NCBI RefSeq assembly: GCF_003312875.1
Contig: NZ_CP015163.1
Span: 2,852,001 to 2,916,000, forward strand
Reading direction: 5' to 3'
DNA length: 64,000 nt
From: Amycolatopsis albispora
Lineage (GTDB): Bacteria > Actinomycetota > Actinomycetes > Mycobacteriales > Pseudonocardiaceae
Shown here: one piece after another, positions 8,218 through 16,397 of the stretch
Layout: every line of letters starts with the position of its first letter
How positions within the stretch are numbered: the stretch's first letter is position 1
Notes under the pieces: generated by a model
Seen by the model: the letters and a program-made list of their open reading frames with translations, nothing else
What the model was told of the DNA's origin: nothing
Databases searched by the model: none
Translations under genes and position numbers: made by a program

Positions 8218-8967
8218 GGTGCTGGCCGCGCTTCGCGACGACGGGCTGGTCGAGGCGAAGGTCGGCGCGGGCACGGTGGTGAGCGCGCGGGCCAGGCAAC
8301 GTCAGCCCGCCGCGACGCCGCAGCGTGGGGTGAACCGCGGGCACATCCTCCGCCGCGATCACCGACGCCGAAGGCCTCGACGCGGTGTCGATGCGCCGGA
8401 TCGCGGCGGACCTCGGCGCCGGGCCGATGACCCTGTACCGGCCCATCGCGAGCAAGAACGAGCTGGTCACGCAGATGGCCGACGAGGTGTTCGGCGAGCT
8501 GGACCTGCCCAGCCCCGACCCGGACGGCTGGCGGGCCAAGCTCGAACTCGTCGCCCGCGGGCACTGGGCGTTGAGCCGACGTCACCTCTGGCTGCCGCGC
8601 GCTTTCGTTCACACGGCCGTTGCTGGTACCGAACATGATGGCGCACACCGAATGGACGTTGCGTGCGCTCGACGGGCTCGGCCTTGACGCGGCAATCAAG
8701 GTCCGGGAAGCGCTCACCCTGCACTCGCTGGTCGTCAGCGCGGCGCGGGCCATGGCGGCGGAGGCCGAAACGGAACTGGAGACGGGCGTGACGCTGGCCG
8801 GGTGGTGGCTGACGCAGCGCGAACGCACCGGCGACCTGCTCGACAGCGGCCGCTTCCCGCTGCTGGCCACGATCCCCGAAGAGACGGTGGCGGACCTGGA
8901 TGGCCTGTTCGAGTACGGCCTCGCCCGCCACCTCGACGGCTTCGCCGCGCTGCTGGCGGGTTTGTAG
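8216..8967 (+). pseudogene. GntR/TetR-hybrid regulator, 5'-truncated with two frameshifts
   Basis: Three plus-strand frames together spell one regulator of the type with an N-terminal GntR winged helix and a TetR C-terminal domain. Frame one from 8216 gives VLAALRDDGLVEAKVGAGTVV and ends near RGHILR. The next frame resumes near 8359 with ITDAEGLDAVSMRRIAADLG and runs to WLPRAF. The third begins near 8608 with LLVPNMMAHTEWTLRALDGLG and ends at the stop at 8965-8967. The first shift (8346-8360) looks like loss of two bases in a GC run. About 45 N-terminal residues of the winged helix are missing, and the left end abuts the hydrolase relic within a few bases. Confidence 0.75.
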
Positions 8968-8976
8968 AGTTCAGGC

Positions 8977-9738
8977 GTGCACACCGGAGTCGAGCGAGGG
9001 CTGGTCAGCGTGATCACGCCGGTCCACCCGCCCAGCCTGGCCCATCTGGACGAGACCTACCGTTCCCTGGCGGCGCAGGAGCTTCCGGCGGGCTGGTCGT
9101 GGGAATGGCTGGTGCAGGCCGACGGGGACGGCGACCTGCTCACCGGGCGCCTGCCCGACGATCCGCGCGTGCGCCCCGGGCACAACCGCAAAGGCGGCCC
9201 CGGTGTCACACGCACGATGGCGGCCGGCCGCGCCCGCGGTGAACTGGTGAAGAACCTCGACGCCGACGACCTCCTGCTGCCGGGCGCGCTCGCCAGGGAG
9301 ATCACCGCACTGGCCGACGAGTCGCTCGGCTGGACCACGTGCAAAGCGCTCGACCTGCTCCCGGACGGCAGCCACGCCGCTTTCGACGACGACCCGGCCG
9401 AGGGCGTGCTCGCGCCGGGCAGCGTGCTCCGGCACTGGCGGACGCACAACCACCGCCCGCCGGTCCACGGCACCACCCTGTGCCTCCGGCGCGACCTGCT
9501 CCTGATGTTGGGCGGCTGGTCCCCTTTGCCCGCTTCGGAGGACACCGGCCTCCTGCTGGCCGCGAACGCCGTGGCGCCCGGGTACTTCATCGCCACCCCG
9601 GGCCTGCTCTACCGGAAGTGGCCGGGGCAGGTCACCCAGTCCCCCGCCCACACCGACCCGGACGAGCAGCGGATCCGCATGCACCTGATCGGCTCCCGAG
9701 CCGAGGCACTCCTGGCGAGGTTCACCAGCAACCGGTAA
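8977..9738 (+). CDS. Family 2 glycosyltransferase
   Basis: 253 residues with a GT-A fold: LVSVITPVHPPSLAHLDETY opens the nucleotide-binding half, KNLDADDLLLPGAL provides the DxD-type metal site, and ASEDTGLLLAANA fits the ED catalytic-base region. No signal peptide or transmembrane segment is seen, so it works in the cytoplasm, alone. Start is GTG 8977, only 9 nt after the decayed regulator. It is convergent with the nucleotidyltransferase operon across a strong hairpin. Sugar donor and acceptor are unknown; the proximity to the prenyltransferase operon may be coincidental. Confidence 0.8.
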   Translation: MHTGVERGLVSVITPVHPPSLAHLDETYRSLAAQELPAGWSWEWLVQADGDGDLLTGRLPDDPRVRPGHNRKGGPGVTRTMAAGRARGELVKNLDADDLLLPGALAREITALADESLGWTTCKALDLLPDGSHAAFDDDPAEGVLAPGSVLRHWRTHNHRPPVHGTTLCLRRDLLLMLGGWSPLPASEDTGLLLAANAVAPGYFIATPGLLYRKWPGQVTQSPAHTDPDEQRIRMHLIGSRAEALLARFTSNR

Positions 9739-9795
9739 CAATCCCCCGCCCCGGAACGACGGTCAGGACACCGCGCTGGAGCGCACCGCGGTCAA

Positions 9796-9835
9796 CCCGC
9801 CCCGATTCGCTGTACTCACCGCAAAACGGGGCGGG
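9796..9835. terminator. Bidirectional hairpin terminator
   Basis: CCCGCCCCG (9796-9804) pairs with CGGGGCGGG (9827-9835), a 9-bp perfect stem with a 22-nt loop. AAAA precedes the right arm. It lies between the converging glycosyltransferase and nucleotidyltransferase genes and can serve both. Confidence 0.6.
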
Positions 9836-9845
9836 CCTCCGGAAC

Positions 9846-10625
9846 TCAGCTCAACTTCTCCCGCCACCGGCCGTAAGCGGCAACAAGGTCAGCGTCCTCC
9901 ACCCGCGCCATCACCTCGTCAAGGTAATACCGGTACAACTCGCGCAATTCGGGCGCGATCTCCGCCCCGACCGCCAGCGGCTCCCCCGCACGCACCCCCG
10001 CGGCCACCCCGACCAGCGACTTCCCCGGCGCCCCTTGCCGCGCCAGGTACCACTCGATCGCCTCGTCGTTCGTCGCCGCGCGGCCGCCGGACTCCATGGC
10101 GCTGTACAGGAAACGCACCGGGAACAACACAGCCTTCGTGAACCACACCGCATCCGAAAGCAGACGGCGCGGCTGGTGGAACTCCGCGACCACCTCGTCA
10201 GTAGCGAGCACACCGACCGCGAACCGCGCGCTCTCCAGCGCCAACTCCGCGGCCTCCGGACGAGCCACCTTGCTTTCGACCGAAACGCCGGTCAGCAACC
10301 GGCTGCGGTCAGCCAACTGAAGCCGATCCAGCGCGGGAAAACGCCCGTCGTCTCGGCCTTCGCTCAACGCGCCCAGCGAGGCCCAGAAAACCGAGAGCTT
10401 CCCGTACATCCCGCCGCGCCCACGCAGTTCCTCGGACACCGCATCGACGGTCTCACGATCGCCGTCCCGCGAATCCGCGAGCACCAGCGCGAGGTCGATG
10501 TCGCTCACTGCGGGCGAAAACCCGCCGTACGCAAGGCTTCCCAGCAAATAGACGGCAGTCAGCCGGTCTCCGAACGCCTCCTGGAACGCACGAGCGCTTT
10601 CGGCAGCGACGGCCTCAGCCGTCAC
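9846..10625 (-). CDS. Nucleotidyltransferase-domain protein
   Basis: 259 residues. The amino-terminal 110 residues form a polymerase-beta-type nucleotidyltransferase domain: GS at 29-30 in LLGSLAYGGFSP, then SDIDLALV with Asp42 and Asp44 as the metal-binding pair. The remaining half is helical, as in aminoglycoside/kanamycin nucleotidyltransferases. GTG 10625 is chosen because it overlaps the stop of the preceding gene as GTGA, implying translational coupling. Third gene of the prenyltransferase operon. It might adenylylate a small molecule (self-protection or tailoring) or be a regulatory NTase; nothing in the sequence identifies the acceptor. Confidence 0.8.
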   Translation of the reverse strand: MTAEAVAAESARAFQEAFGDRLTAVYLLGSLAYGGFSPAVSDIDLALVLADSRDGDRETVDAVSEELRGRGGMYGKLSVFWASLGALSEGRDDGRFPALDRLQLADRSRLLTGVSVESKVARPEAAELALESARFAVGVLATDEVVAEFHQPRRLLSDAVWFTKAVLFPVRFLYSAMESGGRAATNDEAIEWYLARQGAPGKSLVGVAAGVRAGEPLAVGAEIAPELRELYRYYLDEVMARVEDADLVAAYGRWREKLS

Positions 10626-11248
10626 GCCGCGGTGTCCCGGCGCGCGCACTCGGCGATGCGGTCGGACACCACGCCGATCACCTGCCACGCGCGGTCCAGC
10701 ACGGTGATCAGCTCGTCCACCGTCCAATCGGAACGCTCACGCAGCAGGCGGTACCCCATCTCGAGGTGCTCCACGTCCGCTTCGTCGTGCAGTTCGAAGT
10801 ACGGGTCGTCCGGGAACGCCTTCGTACCAGCCTGGCTGAGCACCAGGCTGCCCGCTTCGAGCGCGAGGTGCGCGAGCACCGCCCGCTGCACGCTCGGCAG
10901 GATCGCGAACTGGTCGACGAACCACGACGCACCCGACTCGATGACCGGGTCCCACACCAGGCGCCTGTCCTCCGCGCGGGTCCTGGCCAGGATCTTGTCG
11001 TGCCCGATCTCCTCCTCCTGGTGCTCCAGGGCGAGCGCGCGCAGCTCGGGGTCGGACTCGAAGGTGACGCGGGCGCTGATCATCCGCTGGAAGGCGTTCG
11101 ACCAGGGCTGCAGGTAGGTCAGCACCGCCTTCTTCGTCGGCTCGGCGGTGTTCTCGTCGGCCAGCAGGCGGATCAGCTCGGACGACGCGTACTCCTGTTG
11201 CCGCTGCTCGTTGTAACGGGCGATGCGGTCCACGTCCTGGGTGCTCAC
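10622..11248 (-). CDS. Haem-oxygenase-like diiron (HDO/TenA-fold) family protein
   Basis: 208 residues, all-helical. Candidate metal ligands are Glu75/Glu78-80 with His83 (LEHQEEEIGHDK), Glu131 (LALEAGSL), and His154-x3-Asp158-x2-His161 (HDEADVEH). The last spacing is the one reported for the diiron protein CADD, and this ligand set is characteristic of haem-oxygenase-like diiron oxidases rather than TenA thiaminases, which use a Cys. Expected role: O2-dependent oxidation (hydroxylation, C-C or N-oxidation) of a small molecule. Start is GTG 11248 with AAGGAG upstream. It lies 48 nt after the prenyltransferase and overlaps the nucleotidyltransferase by 4 nt. Specific reaction unknown. Confidence 0.7.
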   Translation of the reverse strand: MSTQDVDRIARYNEQRQQEYASSELIRLLADENTAEPTKKAVLTYLQPWSNAFQRMISARVTFESDPELRALALEHQEEEIGHDKILARTRAEDRRLVWDPVIESGASWFVDQFAILPSVQRAVLAHLALEAGSLVLSQAGTKAFPDDPYFELHDEADVEHLEMGYRLLRERSDWTVDELITVLDRAWQVIGVVSDRIAECARRDTAA

Positions 11249-11296
11249 GGTCGGCTCCTTCCGGTGGCGGTAAGCATGATCATCTTCCCGGTGCGG

Positions 11297-12469
11297 CTAC
11301 GCGAGATCAACCGGCGAAAGCCGCCGGGCGGCGGAGGTTTCGAACACCGGGAGCCGGAAGTACGTGGTGATGTCACCACGCCGCCCGGATGCCCGGTAGC
11401 TGACCAGCTCCAGCAATCCCCGGCTGTCCTCGAGGGCACCTGGCGCCAGCGAAGCGGCCAGCGCGCGGAACCGGGCGGGATCCACGCCTTCACCGGCGAG
11501 CAGCGCGGCGGTGCGGTCCACCGCTTCCTGGTCGTCGGCGGCCAGGTCGGACAGCCGGAGATAGGTGGTGCACTCGTCGGCTCCGTCCACACCAGACCGG
11601 AACGCGAGGCAGCTCAGCGCCGCGTCACCGGCGTCGGCACGGGAACCAGCGAGCGTGCGGTAGGCGGCCAGCGCGCTCCCGGTGTCGTGCCGCAGTGCCG
11701 TCGAGGCAATCCGGTTCACCTCGGCGAGGTCGGCGCCGTGGTTGCGGTAGTAGATCTTCACGCGGGCGTCCGCCTCACCGGCGAGGTCGACCGCGAAGAA
11801 CTCGATTTCCCTTTTCCCGTCGGCGTTTTCCACCCGGGCACGAGCGTTTTCCCAGGCGGCGGCCATGCCCAGCCGGGCCATCGCCTCGTCCACCGCGGCG
11901 TACCGCTCGTCCTCCGGCCATTCGTACAGCCCGAAGTAGGTCTTGTGGACCAGCCGCGACGGCGGACGCCAGGCCACCGAGTGCCACAGCGGCGCCGACG
12001 ACGGCCTGCCCGCCTCCGGCGTGAAGAACCGGTGGATGCCCTCGCGAACATCCCCCTGCGCCGCGGCGGAAATCAGGCTGTGCCCGTGTTGCACGTCGTC
12101 CAAGCAGTCGAACAGCACCCGCAGCTCGGGCTGCCCGCTCGACCAGTTCACCGACATCTCGGCCGGGAACCCGTCTCCCGCAACGTAAGAAGGCTTGTCC
12201 GGCGTGGACCCGATCACGTCGGCCGACCACGCGGGCAGCGCCGCGCCGAGCAGCCGCGTGGTCCAGGCAGCCTGGTCCGGCGGCACTTCGAGCGCCTCGC
12301 ACGCCGTCGCCCAAGCTCCACACAGGAACGCGCCGAACAACCGGCCGCGTGCTGGATAGCTCCCGTTTTCCCTTGCCTGATCACACAACCACGGCGAGCC
12401 ATTGACCACGCGCCAAAGAGTAGCAGTCAGGTGAGAATTCAACTGATCAACTGCACCCGGCTGGTCCAA
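11297..12469 (-). CDS. ABBA-fold (DMATS-type) aromatic prenyltransferase
   Basis: 390 residues, within the 350-450 range of DMATS enzymes. Key positions match fungal/bacterial indole prenyltransferases: Glu104 in AEMSVNW (catalytic base position), Arg117 in ELRVLFD, K176-T-Y178, R236-V-K238-I-Y240, T-x-Y303 and T-x-Y370. These are the repeated K-x-Y / R-x-K-x-Y / x-x-Y pyrophosphate-shielding motifs of the barrel. Expected to transfer a prenyl group from DMAPP (or longer) to an aromatic, probably indole, acceptor, without a metal requirement. Start is TTG 12469; an in-frame stop lies 11 codons upstream and no ATG/GTG occurs between. First gene of a three-gene operon. Family call is by motif only; acceptor unknown. 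Confidence 0.72.
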   Translation of the reverse strand: MDQPGAVDQLNSHLTATLWRVVNGSPWLCDQARENGSYPARGRLFGAFLCGAWATACEALEVPPDQAAWTTRLLGAALPAWSADVIGSTPDKPSYVAGDGFPAEMSVNWSSGQPELRVLFDCLDDVQHGHSLISAAAQGDVREGIHRFFTPEAGRPSSAPLWHSVAWRPPSRLVHKTYFGLYEWPEDERYAAVDEAMARLGMAAAWENARARVENADGKREIEFFAVDLAGEADARVKIYYRNHGADLAEVNRIASTALRHDTGSALAAYRTLAGSRADAGDAALSCLAFRSGVDGADECTTYLRLSDLAADDQEAVDRTAALLAGEGVDPARFRALAASLAPGALEDSRGLLELVSYRASGRRGDITTYFRLPVFETSAARRLSPVDLA

Positions 12470-12486
12470 CCAATTGCGCCGTGTGG

Positions 12487-12507
12487 GTTGACAACACAGT
12501 GTTCAAC
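12487..12507 (-). promoter_or_regulatory. Near-palindrome upstream of the prenyltransferase operon
   Basis: GTTGA...ACAC-A-GTGT-TCAAC at 12487-12507 is an interrupted palindrome with a 2-nt bulge, in the 118-nt gap between the conservon end and the prenyltransferase start. A second small palindrome, GACAC-GAA-GTGTC, is at 12516-12528. Both are plausible regulator sites for the operon; no regulator gene is adjacent. Confidence 0.35.
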
Positions 12508-12587
12508 CCCGCACCGACACGAAGTGTCACCGGAGGCCGTTGCGAAATCCAGGTGAACCACCAGCGCTTCCCTTGCCGCACAACGGA

Positions 12588-13178
12588 TCAAGCTGGTACT
12601 GGCAGGACCGTCATCGCGTGCTTCACCAAGCGGATCAACGCGAGTTTGCTCGAGTCACGGTCGCGAGCATCACACATCACGATCGGCACCCGGTCCGGCA
12701 CCACCAGCGCCTCGCGGATCTCCTCCGCGGCGTACCGGGGTGCCGCGTCGAAGCAGTTCACCGCGACGATGAACGGGATCTTCCGGCGCTCGAAGAAGTC
12801 GATCGCGGCGAAGCTGGTCTCCAGCCGCCGGGTGTCGACCAGCACGATGGTGCCGATCGCGCCGCGCGCCAGGTCGTCCCACATGAACCAGAAGCGCGCC
12901 TGCCCCGGCGTGCCGAACAGGTAGAGCACGTGCCGCGGCGAGATGGTGATCCGGCCGAAGTCGAGCGCGACCGTGGTGGTGTGCTTGCGCTCCACACCGG
13001 ACAGGTCGTCCACGCCGGCGCTCGCCTCGGTCAGCACCTCCTCGGTGGTCAGCGGCGGGATTTCGCTGACCGAGCCGACCATCGTGGTCTTCCCGGCACC
13101 GAACCCGCCAGCGACGATGATCTTGACCGGGGTCGGGACGTTGTCCGCCGCGGAGCCGTCAGTACTTGATGAGGCCAT
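12588..13178 (-). CDS. cvnD: Conservon GTP-binding protein CvnD
   Basis: 196-residue small GTPase of the actinomycete conservon family. The P-loop is GGFGAGKTT (24-32); LFGTPGQARF is the DxxG-equivalent region with Gly-Gln, and VNCFD is the NKxD-equivalent. It is thought to form a membrane-associated complex with CvnA, CvnB and CvnC, loosely analogous to a G-protein-coupled receptor system. Start ATG 13178 lies inside the end of cvnC (20-nt overlap). Last gene of the cvnABCD operon; 118 nt separate it from the prenyltransferase gene, so co-transcription is possible but not shown. Confidence 0.92.
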   Translation of the reverse strand: MASSSTDGSAADNVPTPVKIIVAGGFGAGKTTMVGSVSEIPPLTTEEVLTEASAGVDDLSGVERKHTTTVALDFGRITISPRHVLYLFGTPGQARFWFMWDDLARGAIGTIVLVDTRRLETSFAAIDFFERRKIPFIVAVNCFDAAPRYAAEEIREALVVPDRVPIVMCDARDRDSSKLALIRLVKHAMTVLPVPA

Positions 13179-13530
13179 CGAGAACCGCCTGGAGAGTTTC
13201 GAGGTTCGGCGCCTGCGCCGGGTGGTGGGTGGGGGAACGGGTGATCACCAGACCGCGCTCGATCAGGTCGCCGCACAGCACGCGGACCACCCCGAGCGGG
13301 ATCTTCACGTACACCGCGATCTCGGCGATGGACACCGGATTGCGGCACAGCCGGACGATCGCCTGGTGCTCGGGGCCGAGCCCGGCCGGTTCCTGCTCCT
13401 GCCGCAGGGTCATCACCTGCGTGGACAGGTCCAGCTGGGCGGTCTCGGCGGGGGTGCGGCCGCTGGTGATCGTGTATGGCCGGACCAGCGGCCCGGCGGC
13501 CTCGTCATACCAGCCGTCCTCCCCGCTCAC
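13159..13530 (-). CDS. cvnC: Conservon DUF742 protein CvnC
   Basis: 123 residues matching DUF742. A winged-helix-like core contains PVSIAEIAVYVKIPLGVVRVL and ends GDLIERGLVI. GTG start overlaps the cvnB stop by 4 nt (GTGA). Such proteins lie between the roadblock protein and the GTPase in every conservon and are presumed to link sensor state to the GTPase. Function is known only by association. Confidence 0.92.
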   Translation of the reverse strand: MSGEDGWYDEAAGPLVRPYTITSGRTPAETAQLDLSTQVMTLRQEQEPAGLGPEHQAIVRLCRNPVSIAEIAVYVKIPLGVVRVLCGDLIERGLVITRSPTHHPAQAPNLETLQAVLDGLIKY

Positions 13531-13952
13531 GTGGCCTCCCGGAGGGCGTGCGCGGCTTCACGGGGAGCGGAGGTGAGGTAGTCGCCGACGCGCTTGACCA
13601 GCCTGCTCATCTCGTAGGCGATCATCTCCACGTCGACGTTCTCCCCCGCCAGCACGGCGAGGCAGGCACCCTGACCGGCCGCGGAGACGAACAGGTAACC
13701 GAGTTCCATCTCGATCATGTTCTGCAGCACCGCGCCGCGGGCGAACTGCTTGCTCACCCCCTTGGCCAGGCTCTGCAGGCTCGACGCGATGGCCGACAGC
13801 TGGTCCGAGTCGTCCTTGCTCATGCCTGCCGACTTGCCGATGAGCAGGCCGTCAGCGGACAGCACGATGGCGTTCTGCGCGCCGACGACCCGGTTCACCA
13901 CGTCGTCGAGCAGCCAGTTGAGATCGGGTTTGGCGTTCCCGTACTCGTTCAT
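13527..13952 (-). CDS. cvnB: Conservon roadblock/LC7 protein CvnB
   Basis: 141-residue roadblock/LC7-domain protein. LNWLLDDVVNRVVGAQNAIVLSADG opens the fold (helix, strand), and LGYLFVSAAGQGACLAVLA follows in the second half. This family acts as dimeric GTPase regulators, comparable to MglB, and is the predicted modulator of CvnD. It is 48 nt after cvnA and coupled to cvnC. Confidence 0.92.
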   Translation of the reverse strand: MNEYGNAKPDLNWLLDDVVNRVVGAQNAIVLSADGLLIGKSAGMSKDDSDQLSAIASSLQSLAKGVSKQFARGAVLQNMIEMELGYLFVSAAGQGACLAVLAGENVDVEMIAYEMSRLVKRVGDYLTSAPREAAHALREAT

Positions 13953-14000
13953 GCGGATAGACCTTGACTTTCCTATGTGGACTTCGTGTGCTGTCGCGGA

Positions 14001-16397
14001 CTACGAATCGGCGTCCCCGTCGCGGCCGCGACGGGTGCCCTTGTGGAACGCGGCGAGGGTGCGCGCGGTGCCCTCACCCGGTGCCACCGACTGCTGGACG
14101 TCGTCGTCCGGTTCGTGCTCGAGCTGGGCGACGAGGTTCTGCTGCGGCTCGCGCCGGGGCAGCCGCGGGCGGTCGTCGGCCACCGGCGGCTCGGGCGGCG
14201 GCTCCGGTGGGGCCGCGTGCTTGGCCTCGGTGAACACCAACGGGGTGCCGGATTCGGGGGTGTGCGCGCGTGCCGGGTACGGCCTCGGCTTCACCTCTCG
14301 CTTCAGCGGGATCTGGTCGGTGAACGAGCTGGGCGTGTTCATCGTCGGAGCGGAGCTTTCCTGTGCCTGGACCGGTGACGCCGGAGCGCCGACTGACGCG
14401 AGGACCCCGTTGTCCTCCTGCGACGCGAATTCCGCTTCGCCGTGGTGGTCCGTCTCCTTCCCGGCCAGGTGCTGGCTGGGGATGAGCACGGTGGCGCGGA
14501 GGCCGCCGTACCGCGACGGATCGAAGGTGACGGTGATGCCGAGCTTGCTCGCCAGCCGCGCGACCACGAACAGGCCGAGACTGGAGTCGGCCCGCAGGGC
14601 CATCGCGTCGAATTCGGGCGCCTCGGCCATCATCTCGTTGGCCCACTGGCGGACGCCGTCCTTCATGCCGAGGCCCTGGTCGGACACGTCCACCACCACA
14701 CCGCGGGCGACCAGGCGGCTGGTCACCTCGACCGGGGAACCGGGCGGGGAGAACGAGGTCGCGTTGTCGACCAGCTCGGCGATCAGGTGAATGGTGTCGG
14801 CCACCGCGACGCCGACGATGGCGACGTCGGCGACCTGCTCGACCTGGACCCGCGCGTACTGCTCGGTCTCCGAGATCGCGGCGCGCAGCACCTCCATCAG
14901 CGGCACCGGCTTGCGCCAGCGGCGGCCCGGCTGCTTGCCGCCGAGAATGATCAGGTTCTCGGTGGTGCGGCGGGCGCGGGCGGCGAGGTGGTCGAGCTGG
15001 AACAACGAGGCCAGCTGCGTCGAGTTCTCCTCGCGGCTTTCCATCTCGTCGAGGATCTGCAGCTGCTGGTGGACCAGGACCTGGTTGCGGTGGGCGATGC
15101 CGAGGAACACGTTGTGCACACCGCTGCGGGCCTTGGCCTCGCTCGCCGCCGCGTTGACCGCGGTGAGCTGGGCGGCGTTGAACGCCTCCGCCACCTGGCC
15201 GATCTCGTCGCGACCGTGGTCGAGCTGCGGGAGTTCCTGTTTCAGGTCAACGGGTTCGCCGTCCTTCAGCCGGCCGACGATGCGCGGCAGGCGGTTGCGG
15301 GCGAGGTCGAGCGCGTCGTCGCGCAGGCGGGCGAGGCGGGTCATCAGCGTGCGGTCGACGAGCGAGCGGGACACCCGCACCGCGACGATGATCGCCGCCA
15401 GCGAGGCCAGCAGCGCCAGGATGCTGCCGATGATGGCGTTGCGCAGCTGGGCGTCACCGGAGTCGATCGCGGCCGCGGACACCTTGTCCGCCTGCTTGAT
15501 GGCGAGGTCGTTGAGGCTGTTCGCGACCTGGCTCGCGGCGCTCTGCCAGTCCGCTTCGGACACCGGCAGGTTGTTCGCCTGCGCGCCCGCCCAGGGGCCG
15601 CGCTTGACCAGCGCCTCCTCGGCGTTCGCGAGCTGGTCCCACGCCGGGCTCGCGGTCAGCGCCTGGTACTGGGCACGGACCTCGGGGTCGAGGAACGGCT
15701 CGATCTGGCTCAGCTGCGTGCGGTAGGCGCCGGACAGCTGGGTGAACTGGACGAAGTCGTCGGGGTCGAAGGCCTTGGCCGCGAAGGCGGTCGAGACAAG
15801 CGAGGTTTCCCGCGACATCAGGTCGCCCGCGCGGAACACGATGGTCGCCGTGACGCCACCGTGCGCAGCTTCGGCGTCGGGCACCACGCGGGCCTGCGTG
15901 TCGAACAGGTTCGACGCCGCGTCCAGCACGCCGTTGTAGTAGTCGTTGACCTGCCCGCGGTCGATGCTGCGGAAGTTGATCTGCGAGCGCAGCACCGGCA
16001 ACTGCTCGAACTGGCTCTTCAGCCCATTCACCTTGGTGGCGATCTCGTCGGGCGCGCTGGAGATGGTGGAATCGAAGGCGGCCTGCAGCGCGGAAAGCTT
16101 CTCGTCGGTGGCGCGCTGCTGGTCCTGCAGCCGCGCCTGCCCGACCGACGGATTGTCCAGGTACTGCAAGGCTGTCTGGCGTTCCTGCTGGAACGCGGCC
16201 AGTGCGGTAGCGGCCGGAATGGACACCTCACGCACCGACGCGGCGACCAGGCGCACGTAGAGACCGTTGATGAAGAAGTACGAAGACAGCGCGGTCCACA
16301 GCACCAGCAGCGTCACGCTGGGGATGAGAACGGTCCGGGTCAGCCGCTTCCGGATCGACTTGTCGTACGGCTTGTCGGCGTCATCTTTGTTCTGCAC
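14001..16397 (-). CDS. cvnA: Conservon sensor histidine-kinase-like protein CvnA
   Basis: 798 residues. First membrane helix about 18-40, then a roughly 280-residue extracytoplasmic helical sensor of the nitrate/nitrite-sensing type, second helix about 319-341, a HAMP-like linker, and a GHKL ATPase around 470-640 with N-box ELVDNATSFSPPG (about residue 541) and DQGLGM. The C-terminal 140 residues are proline/glutamate-rich and disordered-looking. As in other CvnA proteins, it has the ATPase but its DHp His is not obvious. Start is GTG 16397. It heads cvnABCD. The signal sensed is unknown; some conservons influence development or secondary metabolism. Confidence 0.9.
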   Translation of the reverse strand: MQNKDDADKPYDKSIRKRLTRTVLIPSVTLLVLWTALSSYFFINGLYVRLVAASVREVSIPAATALAAFQQERQTALQYLDNPSVGQARLQDQQRATDEKLSALQAAFDSTISSAPDEIATKVNGLKSQFEQLPVLRSQINFRSIDRGQVNDYYNGVLDAASNLFDTQARVVPDAEAAHGGVTATIVFRAGDLMSRETSLVSTAFAAKAFDPDDFVQFTQLSGAYRTQLSQIEPFLDPEVRAQYQALTASPAWDQLANAEEALVKRGPWAGAQANNLPVSEADWQSAASQVANSLNDLAIKQADKVSAAAIDSGDAQLRNAIIGSILALLASLAAIIVAVRVSRSLVDRTLMTRLARLRDDALDLARNRLPRIVGRLKDGEPVDLKQELPQLDHGRDEIGQVAEAFNAAQLTAVNAAASEAKARSGVHNVFLGIAHRNQVLVHQQLQILDEMESREENSTQLASLFQLDHLAARARRTTENLIILGGKQPGRRWRKPVPLMEVLRAAISETEQYARVQVEQVADVAIVGVAVADTIHLIAELVDNATSFSPPGSPVEVTSRLVARGVVVDVSDQGLGMKDGVRQWANEMMAEAPEFDAMALRADSSLGLFVVARLASKLGITVTFDPSRYGGLRATVLIPSQHLAGKETDHHGEAEFASQEDNGVLASVGAPASPVQAQESSAPTMNTPSSFTDQIPLKREVKPRPYPARAHTPESGTPLVFTEAKHAAPPEPPPEPPVADDRPRLPRREPQQNLVAQLEHEPDDDVQQSVAPGEGTARTLAAFHKGTRRGRDGDADS

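Noticed and set aside
9339..12556. Long plus-strand frames opposite the prenyltransferase operon
   Set aside because: They lack any recognisable domain, whereas the minus strand has conserved catalytic motifs in all three genes.
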